From an uncultured Burkholderiales bacterium (lineage in GTDB: Bacteria; Pseudomonadota; Gammaproteobacteria; Burkholderiales; Burkholderiaceae_E): a DNA stretch of 64,000 nt. Made by a program: the position numbers and the translations under genes. The notes under the pieces are model-generated. The model was not told where the DNA came from and did not search any database. It saw nothing but the letters and a program-made list of their open reading frames with translations. The DNA is taken from contig CADEEH010000005.1 of the NCBI GenBank assembly GCA_902826305.1, forward strand, positions 1 through 64,000. Direction: 5' to 3'. Positions 36,413 to 45,088 of this stretch are shown here, piece after piece. How positions within the stretch are numbered: position 1 is the first letter of the stretch; the number at the start of each line of letters is the position of its first letter.

Positions 36413-36577
36413 TCAGCCCTGGGCCACCTGCTTGGCCGCACGACTGGCCAGATCACCCATCGTCTTGGCCTCGGTCTGCCGTGTGTTCTCGTTGGAACTC
36501 ATTTCCATCATCGCGATCACTTTCGCGAAGTTGGCGTCGTATACCGCCTGCAGATCTTCGACGCTGCTCGCAGCCAT
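36413..36577 (-). CDS. Very small protein in the sctF (needle) position
   Basis: A 54-residue ORF with AAAGGAG eight bases before its ATG. The sequence (MAASSVEDLQAVYDANF ... SRAAKQVAQG) predicts two helices separated by a polar NEN turn, the general shape of a needle subunit. However, known SctF proteins have about 70-90 residues, and the conserved turn and C-terminal pattern are not evident. Gene order (sctD, sctE, this, sctG) is exactly that of ysc operons. Either an unusually short needle protein or a chaperone piece. Confidence 0.55.
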   Translation of the reverse strand: MAASSVEDLQAVYDANFAKVIAMMEMSSNENTRQTEAKTMGDLASRAAKQVAQG

Positions 36578-36664
36578 CACATGCTCCTTTCATCAACGCG
36601 TTGCAGAATCAGCCGAACCTGGCCGGGCAACGCAGTCCGGCCGGGACCCTGGAAATCTCGTCCG

Positions 36665-36910
36665 TCAGCGCCGCAACCGGGGTGCGAGCCGCTCGACGAT
36701 CGTTGCCGCATTCATCAGCGCCTCCGCGGCCTGAGCGCAGCGGTCGGCGGCCTGCGGATCGGTGTGTTTCGCCGTCTGCGCCTGCATTTCGCTGCACCTC
36801 GCGACCAGTTGCCGCACGAGCGCGTGGGTCCGCGATCCGTCGGCATCGTCGCGCAGGAACGCCCGCAGATCGTCGGACGCGATATCGAAACCATCGACAC
36901 GAATCGCCAT
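36665..36910 (-). CDS. Small helical protein in the sctE position
   Basis: 81 residues, starting at 36910, 11 bases after the sctD stop. A short N-terminal strand is followed by two helices (FLRDDADGSRTHALVRQLV and AADRCAQAAEALMNAATIV) ending in RLAPRLRR. YscE/PscE needle co-chaperones are small two-helix proteins at the same place in the operon, so an SctE role is likely by position. Sequence similarity in this family is too low for certainty. Confidence 0.55.
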   Translation of the reverse strand: MAIRVDGFDIASDDLRAFLRDDADGSRTHALVRQLVARCSEMQAQTAKHTDPQAADRCAQAAEALMNAATIVERLAPRLRR

Positions 36911-36921
36911 GGGTGGTCTCC

Positions 36922-38061
36922 TCAGCGAATCCGGACTTCCTGCGTGCTCGTGGTGCCATTGTCGTCGACCACCACCCGCTCGGACTCGATCCCGATCACC
37001 GACATGCCGTTCTTGAGCACACCACCGCGAAAGATGTAGGTGCTGCCGGAGGTCAGGTAGGGTACCGAATGGCCGGTGTTGACTCCGTTGACGCCGGCGA
37101 GCACGTACGGCTCCGGCACCTTGGCGACCGGCAGGGCCGCGACCGGTGCCGGCAGCGGCGTGATCGTGCTGCGCACCGCGGCCAGGCCGGGCACCTCGCC
37201 GGTCAGCCGGGCCGCCGCCTCGGCGAAGCCGTGACGTCCGGTGTCCGACCCGGCGAGTTCGACGACACCTTTGCCCGCGTAGACCACGTCGACCCGGTAT
37301 CCCTGCGCCGCCAGCCATTCGCGCGCGTAGCGGACCAGTTCGTCCGCGGGATACAGGCTCCATCGGACGCCCTCGGACCCGACGGCCTTGCGCAGACGCT
37401 GTGCGGCGCTCTTGTCGATCACGTAGCCGCCGATGACCACCGCATCGTTCTGGCCGCGGGTCACCGTCACCTCGGCAAGCGAGAGCTCCGCCACCTGCCG
37501 ACGCACGTCCTCCGCGCGCTTCTCGGCCGCATCCTTCCAACCGAGCAGCCCGCCGTCGCGCACCGCCGACAACGCGAGGCCGATGACACCGAGACACAAC
37601 ACGGCAGCGATCGCGATCGTCGCGGCCGAGCGCCGGCCGGAGTTGCGCTCCCCCGACGCCGATTCGCGCGACTTCGCCTCGAGGTCCGCGATCCAGTTCG
37701 CTTCCCCCCGCGTGTCACCCGGCCTGAAGCCGATCCGCACCGGTCCGGCCTGCAGCACCCGCGGACCGGTCAGCGACAAGTTGGCGTTGCTGCGCACGCG
37801 GTCCGCTCCGTCCTTCAAGCCATCGGCCAGCGCACGAACGAAGGCTCCGGAACGATCGACGTGCACGAGCATCTGCTCGGCAGCCACACTCGGATCGCGC
37901 AGCACGAAGTCGCAGTGATCGGCCGAACCGACCAGGTACGAGCCCGCGTCCAGCGTGACCGACGCTCCGTCATGCATGCCACCTCGGACCTCGATCGTCA
38001 CCCGATCGAAACCCGTCTGCGCGGGCTGGCTGCCGTCCTGTGGCGTGTTGATCGTGTTCAT
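36922..38061 (-). CDS. sctD: T3SS inner-membrane ring protein SctD
   Basis: A 379-residue bitopic protein. An N-terminal FHA-like domain (GSYLVGSADHCDFVLRDPSV) faces the cytoplasm, a single helix (ATIAIAAVLCLGVIGLALS) crosses the membrane, and periplasmic ring domains follow (VVIGGYVIDKSAAQRL). SctD encloses SctJ and links the cytoplasmic platform to the basal body. The ATG at 38061 has a G-rich ribosome site; an upstream start at 38097 is possible. Confidence 0.9.
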   Translation of the reverse strand: MNTINTPQDGSQPAQTGFDRVTIEVRGGMHDGASVTLDAGSYLVGSADHCDFVLRDPSVAAEQMLVHVDRSGAFVRALADGLKDGADRVRSNANLSLTGPRVLQAGPVRIGFRPGDTRGEANWIADLEAKSRESASGERNSGRRSAATIAIAAVLCLGVIGLALSAVRDGGLLGWKDAAEKRAEDVRRQVAELSLAEVTVTRGQNDAVVIGGYVIDKSAAQRLRKAVGSEGVRWSLYPADELVRYAREWLAAQGYRVDVVYAGKGVVELAGSDTGRHGFAEAAARLTGEVPGLAAVRSTITPLPAPVAALPVAKVPEPYVLAGVNGVNTGHSVPYLTSGSTYIFRGGVLKNGMSVIGIESERVVVDDNGTTSTQEVRIR

Positions 38062-38099
38062 GGATTCCCCCCCGACGACACGACTCTTGCTGAACAACG

Positions 38100-39890
38100 C
38101 TACAACGTGATGATACGCGGTGTGATCATGAACATCCGCTCCACGCGCGAGACGTCCTTGTTCCGGAATGTGAAAAGGGCGCCGAGTGCCGGGATGTCGC
38201 CCAGCAACGGGACCTTCGAGGTCAGGTCACGATTCACGCTGTACGAATAACCACCGATCAGCAGGCTCTGCCCTTCGGAGATCATCGCGTGGGTGCCGAC
38301 GGTGCTGCGCTGGACGATCGGGATCTGGTCGACCGACTGCCCGGTGATCGCACCGTCCTCGATGCGGACCGCGAGCTTGACCCGCCGCTCGCCCTGTTCC
38401 TCGATGATCGCCGCGGTCACCCGCAGCATCGTGCCGGCCGTGACGTTGAACAGATCGACCTCCCGCTCGCCGGCCAGGCGGACGAAGAAGGTCTGGTTGT
38501 TCTCGAGCACCGCCTCGGTGTTGTTGACGGTCAGCACACTCGGACGGGCGTGCACGAAGGCCTTGCCGTCCTGTGCGAGCAGGTTCACCTGGGCCAGGAA
38601 GAAGCGGCCCATGTTGCCGACGATCGAGGTCAGGCCGGACAGCGGGACGGTCCCGAAGCCCGGCTGTGTCCCGCGCACCGTGCCGGTGGCGATCGAGTTG
38701 CTGAGTTCGGTGGCGCCGCTGCGGAACGCCGGATCCGCGGAACCGACGCCCCGGCCGATGACGACATTCAACTGGCTGTCGGACCAGTTGACGCCGAGTT
38801 TCTCGACCGACTCGCTCGAGACGTCGACGATCGCCGCCTCGATCTGGACCAGCACCGGCTTGACGTCCAGTGCGGCGATCAGTTCGTCGTAGCGGCCGAG
38901 CCGTTCGGGCAGGTCGTGCACGATCACCGTGTTGGTCCGCGCGTCGGATTCGAAGCGAGGCAGGCTCACGTTGACCATGCCGATCGGATTGCCGCCGTAG
39001 GGATCGAAGCCGTAGCCGGCCATCGACTCACCCGACAGTTCGGCATCGATGCCCGGCCGCCGCATCGAACCTTCCTGCGCCAGCAGCCCGCTGCCCCTGA
39101 GCTTGGGCAGCGTGTTGATCGACGACGACTGCGGCACGGAGACCGAACCGCCCGGGTCGCGCAGCGTACGCCGCGAGTAGTTGCCCGCCAGACGCCGCAA
39201 CGTCGAGGCGATCCCCGGGATCACGACCTCGCGTCCGCCGACGGTCATCGTCGTGTCCTGTGCCCAGGCATAACGGAGCTGGAACGTGCGGAACTGCGAA
39301 CTGAGCGGACGGTACTGCGCGACGTTGTCGGCCACCGCACGTGCGCTTCGCTGACCCTCGGCCAGCATCGAGGCCACTTCCTCGATCACGTCGACGTAGC
39401 GCGGCGGGCCGGACACCTGCGCCAGGTGTTCGGCCTCGTTGATGCGCAGCATGTAGCGCCGGTCGACCGCGCCGATCTCGCGCAGCACCTGGCGGAAGCG
39501 CTCCGAATCGACGCCGCGCAGGTTGATCACCTTGCTCGACGCCTCCCCGGAGGCATACACGTAGACAACCGCCCCGTCGTAGAACGACATCAGCCCGAAC
39601 ACCGACGACAGGTTCTCGAAATACTCGTCGGCGGCCATGTTGAAGCGGCCGGTCACGTTGCCGGCGATCCGTTCGCTGATCACCGCCGGCACGCCCTGTG
39701 CCGCGAACAGTTCGCGCAGCACGTCGCGCAGCGGGCGTTCCTGGTACGTCAGGTTGACCCGACTCTTCTTCAGCGGCAGATCGGCCGCGGACGCCGACGG
39801 CGCGGGAACCGACAGCGAGAACGCGACGGCCAGCATCGCGAGCACCGGGCCACGAGCCGGGCGGAGGTATCGATCGATGAATGCGGACAT
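38100..39890 (-). CDS. sctC: T3SS outer-membrane secretin SctC
   Basis: A 596-residue secretin with Sec signal peptide (LAMLAVAFSLSVPAPSASA). N-terminal ring domains begin VNLTYQERPLRDVLRELFA. A central N3-like domain (TNTVIVHDLPERLGRYDELI) precedes the C-terminal beta-barrel signature (KLAVRIEDG, then SEGQSLLIGGYSYSVNRD and KVPLLGDIPALGALF). It forms the outer-membrane ring. First gene of the C-D-E-F-G-X-I-J-K block, with 241 bases upstream that may hold its own promoter. No pilotin is recognised nearby, but two lipoproteins occur in the cluster. Confidence 0.95.
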   Translation of the reverse strand: MSAFIDRYLRPARGPVLAMLAVAFSLSVPAPSASAADLPLKKSRVNLTYQERPLRDVLRELFAAQGVPAVISERIAGNVTGRFNMAADEYFENLSSVFGLMSFYDGAVVYVYASGEASSKVINLRGVDSERFRQVLREIGAVDRRYMLRINEAEHLAQVSGPPRYVDVIEEVASMLAEGQRSARAVADNVAQYRPLSSQFRTFQLRYAWAQDTTMTVGGREVVIPGIASTLRRLAGNYSRRTLRDPGGSVSVPQSSSINTLPKLRGSGLLAQEGSMRRPGIDAELSGESMAGYGFDPYGGNPIGMVNVSLPRFESDARTNTVIVHDLPERLGRYDELIAALDVKPVLVQIEAAIVDVSSESVEKLGVNWSDSQLNVVIGRGVGSADPAFRSGATELSNSIATGTVRGTQPGFGTVPLSGLTSIVGNMGRFFLAQVNLLAQDGKAFVHARPSVLTVNNTEAVLENNQTFFVRLAGEREVDLFNVTAGTMLRVTAAIIEEQGERRVKLAVRIEDGAITGQSVDQIPIVQRSTVGTHAMISEGQSLLIGGYSYSVNRDLTSKVPLLGDIPALGALFTFRNKDVSRVERMFMITPRIITL

Positions 39891-40131
39891 ATGTAGTTGT
39901 TGTTGTCACGGAGCAGCGCTTCTTGGAACTTACAGGCTGCCCGGCAGGGGGTCAACACGGTGTCGATGTCGAATCGATTGACGCTCCGACGATGTTAGCG
40001 CCGCATGCATCGCTCGCTCATCGACTTTTCCGATGACGACTGATCGATCGCCGACGTGTTCCACGGTCGTCGACGCGACCCGTGGCCCCCGGGGTTCGAC
40101 GCACCTTGCCGAACCGGCGCCCGGCCAGGGG
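39891..40131. other. 241-base gap where sctP might be expected
   Basis: Lies between sctO and sctC. No convincing coding sequence: a minus-strand frame of 97 codons (39930-40223) overlaps the end of sctO, is Arg/Pro-rich and lacks a ribosome site. The part near sctC is the most A+T-rich and may contain its promoter. Confidence 0.5.
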
Positions 40132-40614
40132 TCAGGATGCGGACACCGGCGCGGCGCGAGCGGACCGGAAGATGGGTTCCTCGGCGATCCGTTCCAGTCG
40201 CCGGTTCCGCTGGCGGGTGTCATCGGAGCGCAGCGTCATCGCATGGTCGAGCCGTTGCCGGCAGCGCCACACCTCCCGCATCGACGCCGCGTGTTCGGCC
40301 CGGCAGGCGTCGACCGCGGACGCGAACCGTGCGACCGACGCCTCCTCGCGATGCTGCTCGGACTGGAGCAGGCCGATATACTCCTGCTCGACGCGCAGAC
40401 GGCCCACCGTCTGCGCAATCGATCGACGCGCGTCCTCGTGTCGGTCGATCCGCGTCGCAACCTCCGCCGCCAGCGACCGAAGCGCGTCTTGCGCGACGGT
40501 GTGCTGCCGGATCACGTCGTCGAGCGCCTGTCTGAGCCGGGCCGCCTTCTGTTCGGCGACCAGCAGCCGAACCCGGCGCAGCTCCACGATCGTCGCGACA
40601 TCGCGACGTTTCAT
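40132..40614 (-). CDS. sctO: T3SS stalk protein SctO
   Basis: A 160-residue charged, Arg-rich coiled coil (ELRRVRLLVAEQKAARLRQA and following) directly after the ATPase gene, start overlapping its stop (ATGA). SctO/FliJ proteins sit in the central pore of the SctN hexamer and contact SctV. Family sequences are poorly conserved; length, coiled coil and position all agree. Confidence 0.8.
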   Translation of the reverse strand: MKRRDVATIVELRRVRLLVAEQKAARLRQALDDVIRQHTVAQDALRSLAAEVATRIDRHEDARRSIAQTVGRLRVEQEYIGLLQSEQHREEASVARFASAVDACRAEHAASMREVWRCRQRLDHAMTLRSDDTRQRNRRLERIAEEPIFRSARAAPVSAS

Positions 40615-41954
40615 TTGCCGATCGCCTGTGCCAGCCGGGCCACGGTGGCCGCGAGCCGGACCGGCTCGTCACCCGCGGGTTGCACCAGGAATCGATCGAG
40701 TTCGGTTCGCACAGCGATCGAACGGTCGGCCACCGGATCGCTGCCCGCTTCGTATTCCCCGATCTGCACGAGCATCTCGATCTCGCGGTATCTCGCCATC
40801 AGCTGGCGGGTCTCGGTCGCGAGCGCCCGATGGCGTGCGTCGGCCACCACATCCATGACCCGGCTGCCGCTCTCGAGGACGTCGATCGCCGGAAACCTGG
40901 CCGCGGCGGCGAGGGCCCGGGTCAGCGAAAGATGCCCGTCGACGATCGCCTTGACTTCCTCGCCGATCGGATCGTCGGCCTCCTCGCCTTCGACGAGCAC
41001 CGAGTAGAACGCCGTGATCGCACCGGTGCCGCCCGGACCGGCGCGTTCGAGCAGGCGAGGCAGCATCGAGAACACCGAGGGCGGAAAGCCGCGCCGCGTC
41101 GGCGGCTCACCCATCGCCAGGCCGATTTCACGCTGCGCGCGGGCGAGACGTGTCAGTGAATCCACGAGCAGCAAGACATGCTGTCCCCGCTCCCGGAAGT
41201 GCTCGGCGATCGCGGTGGCGACCTGCGCCGCCTTGACCCGCTCCATCGCCGGCCGATCGGATGTCGCGGCCACCACGATCGCACGCTTCGAGCGATCGGC
41301 CCCCAGCACGGTCCGCACGAACTCGCCCACCTCACGACCGCGTTCACCCACCAGCGCGACCACCACCGTATCGGCGGTTGCGTAACGGGCGAGCCAGGCC
41401 AGCAGCGTGCTCTTGCCGGCGCCAGGCGGCGCGAACACGCCGACCCGTTGACCGACTCCGCAGGTCAGCAGGCCGTCGATGGCCCGCAGGCCGGTGACCA
41501 GCGGCTCGCGCACGGCGAGGCGCGACAACGGGTCCGGGGGATCGGCGTCGACCCTTGCCTGTGTTTCCGCCTCGAGTGGTCCCAGCCCGTCGATCGGCAC
41601 CCCGAAACCGTCGAGCACGCGGCCACGCAACGAACGACCGACGCCGATCGCATGGGAGGTGCCCAGCGGCACGACTTCGACGCGCGGCGAGAGGCCCTGC
41701 AATCGGCCGAGCGGGCTCAGATAGGTCCATTGCCCGGCGAAGCCGACGACTTCGGCGATGCCCAGGCGGCGGCCCTGCCGATCCTGGAACTCGCAGGTCT
41801 CGCCGAGCGAGGCCTCGACGCCGGTCGCCTTGACGATGCCACCGACGGCCTCGGTGACACGGCCGCGGACCTGCAACGGTTCCACCGTCGACAGCGCCCT
41901 TTCGATCGCGAGATCGAACGCACGTCGTCCGACTGCCGCGTCCTCATCGTTCAT
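40611..41954 (-). CDS. sctN: T3SS ATPase SctN
   Basis: A 447-residue FliI/YscN-type hexameric ATPase that unfolds substrates and releases chaperones. Walker A APPGAGKST near residues 175-183, Walker B HVLLLVDSLTRLAR, and the family block GEPPTRRGFPPSVFSMLPRL. The start at 41954 overlaps the preceding lipoprotein gene's stop (ATGA). A longer upstream reading is antisense-like and rejected. Confidence 0.95.
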   Translation of the reverse strand: MNDEDAAVGRRAFDLAIERALSTVEPLQVRGRVTEAVGGIVKATGVEASLGETCEFQDRQGRRLGIAEVVGFAGQWTYLSPLGRLQGLSPRVEVVPLGTSHAIGVGRSLRGRVLDGFGVPIDGLGPLEAETQARVDADPPDPLSRLAVREPLVTGLRAIDGLLTCGVGQRVGVFAPPGAGKSTLLAWLARYATADTVVVALVGERGREVGEFVRTVLGADRSKRAIVVAATSDRPAMERVKAAQVATAIAEHFRERGQHVLLLVDSLTRLARAQREIGLAMGEPPTRRGFPPSVFSMLPRLLERAGPGGTGAITAFYSVLVEGEEADDPIGEEVKAIVDGHLSLTRALAAAARFPAIDVLESGSRVMDVVADARHRALATETRQLMARYREIEMLVQIGEYEAGSDPVADRSIAVRTELDRFLVQPAGDEPVRLAATVARLAQAIGK

Positions 41955-43264
41955 CTGCACCCCCGAAGGATGACTTCGATTCGCCGGTCCCATCGATCCC
42001 TGGCATCGTGGCTGCCCAGGGAACGCACCGGGGTCGGGTCCACCGTCGTCACGACCACGACGGAGGATGGCCTGAGCCGACCGTCCTCGAGCAGCATTGT
42101 CCGAATCCGCGCGGCCCGCTGCAACGCCGGATCGCCCGGACCAGGCGCGGCGACGATCGTGCTGGCTGGAAATCCGCTGACCGTCAGGCAAATCCGCATT
42201 CTCGCCGCCTCCGAGGCCACCGCCCGTATCGCTTCGTAGTGCCAGCCTGCCGGATCGAAGCCACCGGCGCGCGGCTCGTACACCGGTCGCGACGCCGGTG
42301 GCGGCCCGAAGACGATCGGCCCGGCGTGAAGCGCGATCCGGACCCACTGCTCGAGCAGCTTACGCGCTTCGACGAGGCGCTGCTGACGCGCGAGTGACGT
42401 CGCCGATCCGGCCAGCGGCAACAGGGACTCGGCTCCGCCGACTTCCATTTCCTCGGCGAACAGGCGTGTCGCCTCGGCGAACGATCCGGCCTCGTAGGCA
42501 CCGATCGCCTCGTCGACCGCGACCAGCGATTCGAGCGAGAACAGGTAGCCGGTCTCCGCGGTCGATGACCCATCCGTGCCAACGCCACACAGCGTGTTCG
42601 CGTCGAGCGCGACCGCCCGCCGGACCCGCAGGGGGAAATCGAGATGGAACGCGGCAGGGGCCAGGTCGAGGCCCTCCGCGCCGACCCACATCACCTGCCG
42701 TCCGATCACCAGGGCGCTGGCCCTTTCCAGCAGTGCGATGCACAGCGGAACCGCCCGCAGCTGGCCCAGGTCGTCGCGCAACGCGGCCGCGGGCCGCAGG
42801 CCGCCGACCAGGATCCAGTCGACGTTGGCCAGCTCGCCAGGGCGCAGCATCGCGATCGGTCGACCGTCGAAGATCTCGCGCAGCATCGATGGCAGCTGCC
42901 GATCGGCCTGCATCGTGGCGCGCAGGCGTTCGGTCGTGTCGAGATCGTACAGGGCGGTCACGGCGATCGTCGAGAGCGGTCCTGCATCCGCGGCACGCGC
43001 CAGCATCGAGGACCGTATCACCGCAGCCACCGAAGTTCGCAACGCCTCGCGCAGTTTCAGCGGTGCCTCGACGGAGCCGGGCACGGGGCCCCGTTCGACC
43101 TCCGGTGCCACGCGGGCCGACGGGACGGGCGCGGCGATCGGAGCGGGTTCGACGATCGATGGTGCCGGGGCAGGCAGCACCTCGCCCCTCTCGATCGTCA
43201 CGTTGCAGCCGGTCAGCACCAACGACGAGATCAGCAACGTGCCGACACATCGCCGCATCCGCAT
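41951..43264 (-). CDS. T3SS-linked lipoprotein with possible OmpA-like C-terminus
   Basis: A 437-residue protein starting at 43264 (or 43258) with lipobox LVLTGC. A Pro/Val-rich linker is followed by a domain (STIAVTALYDL, NVDWILVGGLRP) loosely like FlgO/CsgG-type lipoproteins, a helical TPR-like middle (YEAGSFAEATRLFAEEME), and a C-terminus with an OmpA-like RAARIRTMLLEDG and DRRIEVIL pattern. It precedes sctN with a 4-base overlap, so it belongs to the T3SS operon. It may anchor or pilot the secretin or bind peptidoglycan. I know no standard T3SS gene of this architecture. Confidence 0.7.
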   Translation of the reverse strand: MRMRRCVGTLLISSLVLTGCNVTIERGEVLPAPAPSIVEPAPIAAPVPSARVAPEVERGPVPGSVEAPLKLREALRTSVAAVIRSSMLARAADAGPLSTIAVTALYDLDTTERLRATMQADRQLPSMLREIFDGRPIAMLRPGELANVDWILVGGLRPAAALRDDLGQLRAVPLCIALLERASALVIGRQVMWVGAEGLDLAPAAFHLDFPLRVRRAVALDANTLCGVGTDGSSTAETGYLFSLESLVAVDEAIGAYEAGSFAEATRLFAEEMEVGGAESLLPLAGSATSLARQQRLVEARKLLEQWVRIALHAGPIVFGPPPASRPVYEPRAGGFDPAGWHYEAIRAVASEAARMRICLTVSGFPASTIVAAPGPGDPALQRAARIRTMLLEDGRLRPSSVVVVTTVDPTPVRSLGSHDARDRWDRRIEVILRGCR

Positions 43265-43267
43265 CGA

Positions 43268-43292
43268 CCGGTGCTCGCGCCGCGGGCACCGG
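43268..43292. promoter_or_regulatory. Inverted repeat in the divergent T3SS promoter region
   Basis: CCGGTGC / GCACCGG with an 11-base spacer, 4 bases upstream of the lipoprotein start, in the roughly 120-base region from which the lipoprotein-sctN-sctO and sctQ-R-S-T-U blocks diverge. An A+T-rich stretch (near 43345-43358) could hold promoter elements. Confidence 0.3.
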
Positions 43293-43383
43293 GACCCGTC
43301 GAAGATAATGTCATCGGCGCGATCGAAGTGGCGCATCATGCATCGGATATTATTTCCACCAGCCCGCCACTGCGAGGATGGCG

Positions 43384-44412
43384 ATGAAAGATCCGCCGAC
43401 AGGCCGCGAGAGCATGAGCGCACTCTGGTCCGACAGGTTGCAACCGGAAGTCGTCAGGGCCTGCAATCGCCTGCACGGCGGCCTGCACGGCGCCGACGGA
43501 CTCCCGATGCTGACGGACGAGGACGGCGCCTGGCGTGTCGCGCGCATCGATCCGTTGCGTGCACCCCGGCCCGCACTGCGCAGCGGGATCCGGCTCGGTC
43601 GCTGGTCGGCGACCATCGGTATCGACAGTCCCGCTTCGTGGAACGGTATCGGCGACATCGCCTGGCGAACCGTCGCCCCGCCGCTGCGAGCGGTGGTCCT
43701 GGGGACCTTGCTGCGTCCGGTGCTCGATTGGCTCAAGGCGCTGTCCGGCGAGTCCGCGGTGATCGACGCGGCGTCACCCGTCCCTGGCACCGACGACTCG
43801 CACACGGTCGCGTTCGAGTTCCGACGCGGCGCCGACGCTTCGGAAGAAACATCCCGAGGGCTCGTGCTGTCGATGCCGTCGGCTGCCTGGCAGGCGGTCG
43901 GCGATCGAGTCGACGAGTCGTCCGTCCGCGCGCGGGCATCGCGCCTGCCGCTGAGGCTTCGGATCGAACTGCCATCGCAGTCGCTGCGTCGTGAGGAGCT
44001 GTCGCACCTGCGTCCCGGCGACCTCGTGCGCATCGGCACGCCGCTGGATGCCAGCGGTCGGCCGCTGCGTCTGAACCTGGCGCTCGGTCGCCGGGTGTTG
44101 TTCCAATGCCGTCTGGGTGCCAGCGACCTGACGGTCGAACGTATCGCAGCCGATCCCGGGAGTGGGCCGATGAACAAGGACAACGCCGTCAAGAATCTCG
44201 ATCAACTCGAACTGCCGGTCAGCTTCCAGTTGGGCACCCTCGCGGTGAGCCTGGAAGAACTGGGCCGGATCGGACCGGGTCACACGTTCACCACCCAGCT
44301 CGCCACCGCGCAGCCGGTGGTGTCGATCCTCGTCGACGGACAGAAGGTCGGATCCGGTCGGCTGATGGCGGTCGGCGACCTGGTCGGCGTGCAGGTGCTC
44401 GACTGGGTCTGA
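43384..44412 (+). CDS. sctQ: T3SS C-ring/sorting-platform protein SctQ
   Basis: A 342-residue protein with two SpoA (FliN-like) domains. The first is near residues 190-250 (LRPGDLVRIG); the second is at 263-342 (LELPVSFQLGTLAVSLEEL ... LMAVGDLVGVQVLDW). GAGG six bases before the ATG at 43384 decides the start over the ATG at 43378. SctQ docks SctL/SctN under the export gate. First gene of sctQ-R-S-T-U, with 2 bases to sctR. Confidence 0.92.
   Translation: MKDPPTGRESMSALWSDRLQPEVVRACNRLHGGLHGADGLPMLTDEDGAWRVARIDPLRAPRPALRSGIRLGRWSATIGIDSPASWNGIGDIAWRTVAPPLRAVVLGTLLRPVLDWLKALSGESAVIDAASPVPGTDDSHTVAFEFRRGADASEETSRGLVLSMPSAAWQAVGDRVDESSVRARASRLPLRLRIELPSQSLRREELSHLRPGDLVRIGTPLDASGRPLRLNLALGRRVLFQCRLGASDLTVERIAADPGSGPMNKDNAVKNLDQLELPVSFQLGTLAVSLEELGRIGPGHTFTTQLATAQPVVSILVDGQKVGSGRLMAVGDLVGVQVLDWV
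44170..44412 (+). CDS. Internal start giving the short SctQ-C product
   Basis: In-frame ATG (codon 263 of sctQ) with GGGAG seven bases upstream would produce an 80-residue protein equal to the C-terminal SpoA domain. Several SctQ genes are known to make such a product, which dimerises and stabilises full-length SctQ. Here it is predicted from the ribosome site and domain boundary only. Confidence 0.55.
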   Translation: MNKDNAVKNLDQLELPVSFQLGTLAVSLEELGRIGPGHTFTTQLATAQPVVSILVDGQKVGSGRLMAVGDLVGVQVLDWV

Positions 44413-44414
44413 CG

Positions 44415-45077
44415 ATGCTGTCAGAGTCGTTCGACCCGTTCACGCTGCTGCTGCCGCTGCTGGTGCTGGGCCTCGTCCCCTTCGCCGCGGTCATGGTCAC
44501 GTCGTATACGAAACTGGTCGTGGTGTTCGCGTTGCTGCGCAACGCACTCGGCATCCAGCAGGTGCCGCCGAACATCGTCATCAACAGCCTGGCGCTGATC
44601 TTCACGTTCTACGTGATGGCGCCGGTGGGCCTGGAGATCACCGAGAAGCTGCAGCAGCGCGGCGTGTTCGAGCAGGGCCGCATGAAGACCGCCGATCTCT
44701 TCGCCGCACTGTCGGACGCCCGGGAGCCGCTGCGCACGTTCATGGTCGAACACGGCAAGGAACGCGAGCGCAAGTTCTTCATGAGAACGGCCGAGAAGAT
44801 CTGGCCGCCCGAACGTGCCGCCAACCTGGGCGAGAAGGACTTCCTGGTCGTCGTCCCGGCATTCACGGTCAGCGAGCTGACCGCGGCATTCCAGATCGGT
44901 TTCGTGCTCTACCTGTGTTTCGTCGCGATCGACCTGATCCTGGCCAACGTGCTGCTGGCCGTCGGCATGTCGATGGTGTCGCCGACGGTGATTTCGGTGC
45001 CGTTCAAGCTCCTGCTGTTCACGGTGCTGGACGGCTGGTCGCTGCTGATCCATGGCCTGGTGCTGACCTACCGCTGA
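44415..45077 (+). CDS. sctR: T3SS export-gate protein SctR
   Basis: A 220-residue FliP/SctR membrane protein: FAAVMVTSYTKLVVVFALLR near the N-terminus, then RTFMVEHGKERERKFF in the extracytoplasmic loop and VPAFTVSELTAAFQIGF before the last helices. Five copies form the pseudo-helical export gate with SctS and SctT. ATG at 44415, 2 bases after the sctQ stop. Confidence 0.96.
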   Translation: MLSESFDPFTLLLPLLVLGLVPFAAVMVTSYTKLVVVFALLRNALGIQQVPPNIVINSLALIFTFYVMAPVGLEITEKLQQRGVFEQGRMKTADLFAALSDAREPLRTFMVEHGKERERKFFMRTAEKIWPPERAANLGEKDFLVVVPAFTVSELTAAFQIGFVLYLCFVAIDLILANVLLAVGMSMVSPTVISVPFKLLLFTVLDGWSLLIHGLVLTYR

Positions 45078-45088
45078 CCGAGGATGTG

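Noticed and set aside
36413-36577. Firm assignment as needle subunit sctF
   Set aside because: Position fits, but length and consensus do not, so no symbol is given.
38289-39896. Long plus-strand open frame of 535 codons opposite sctC
   Set aside because: It is a mirror of the secretin gene on the other strand in high-G+C DNA. It has no recognisable domains and an Arg/His/Asp-rich composition.
39930-40223. 97-codon minus-strand frame between sctO and sctC as a possible SctP
   Set aside because: Overlaps the end of sctO in another frame, lacks a ribosome site and the SctP C-terminal domain, and is too short.
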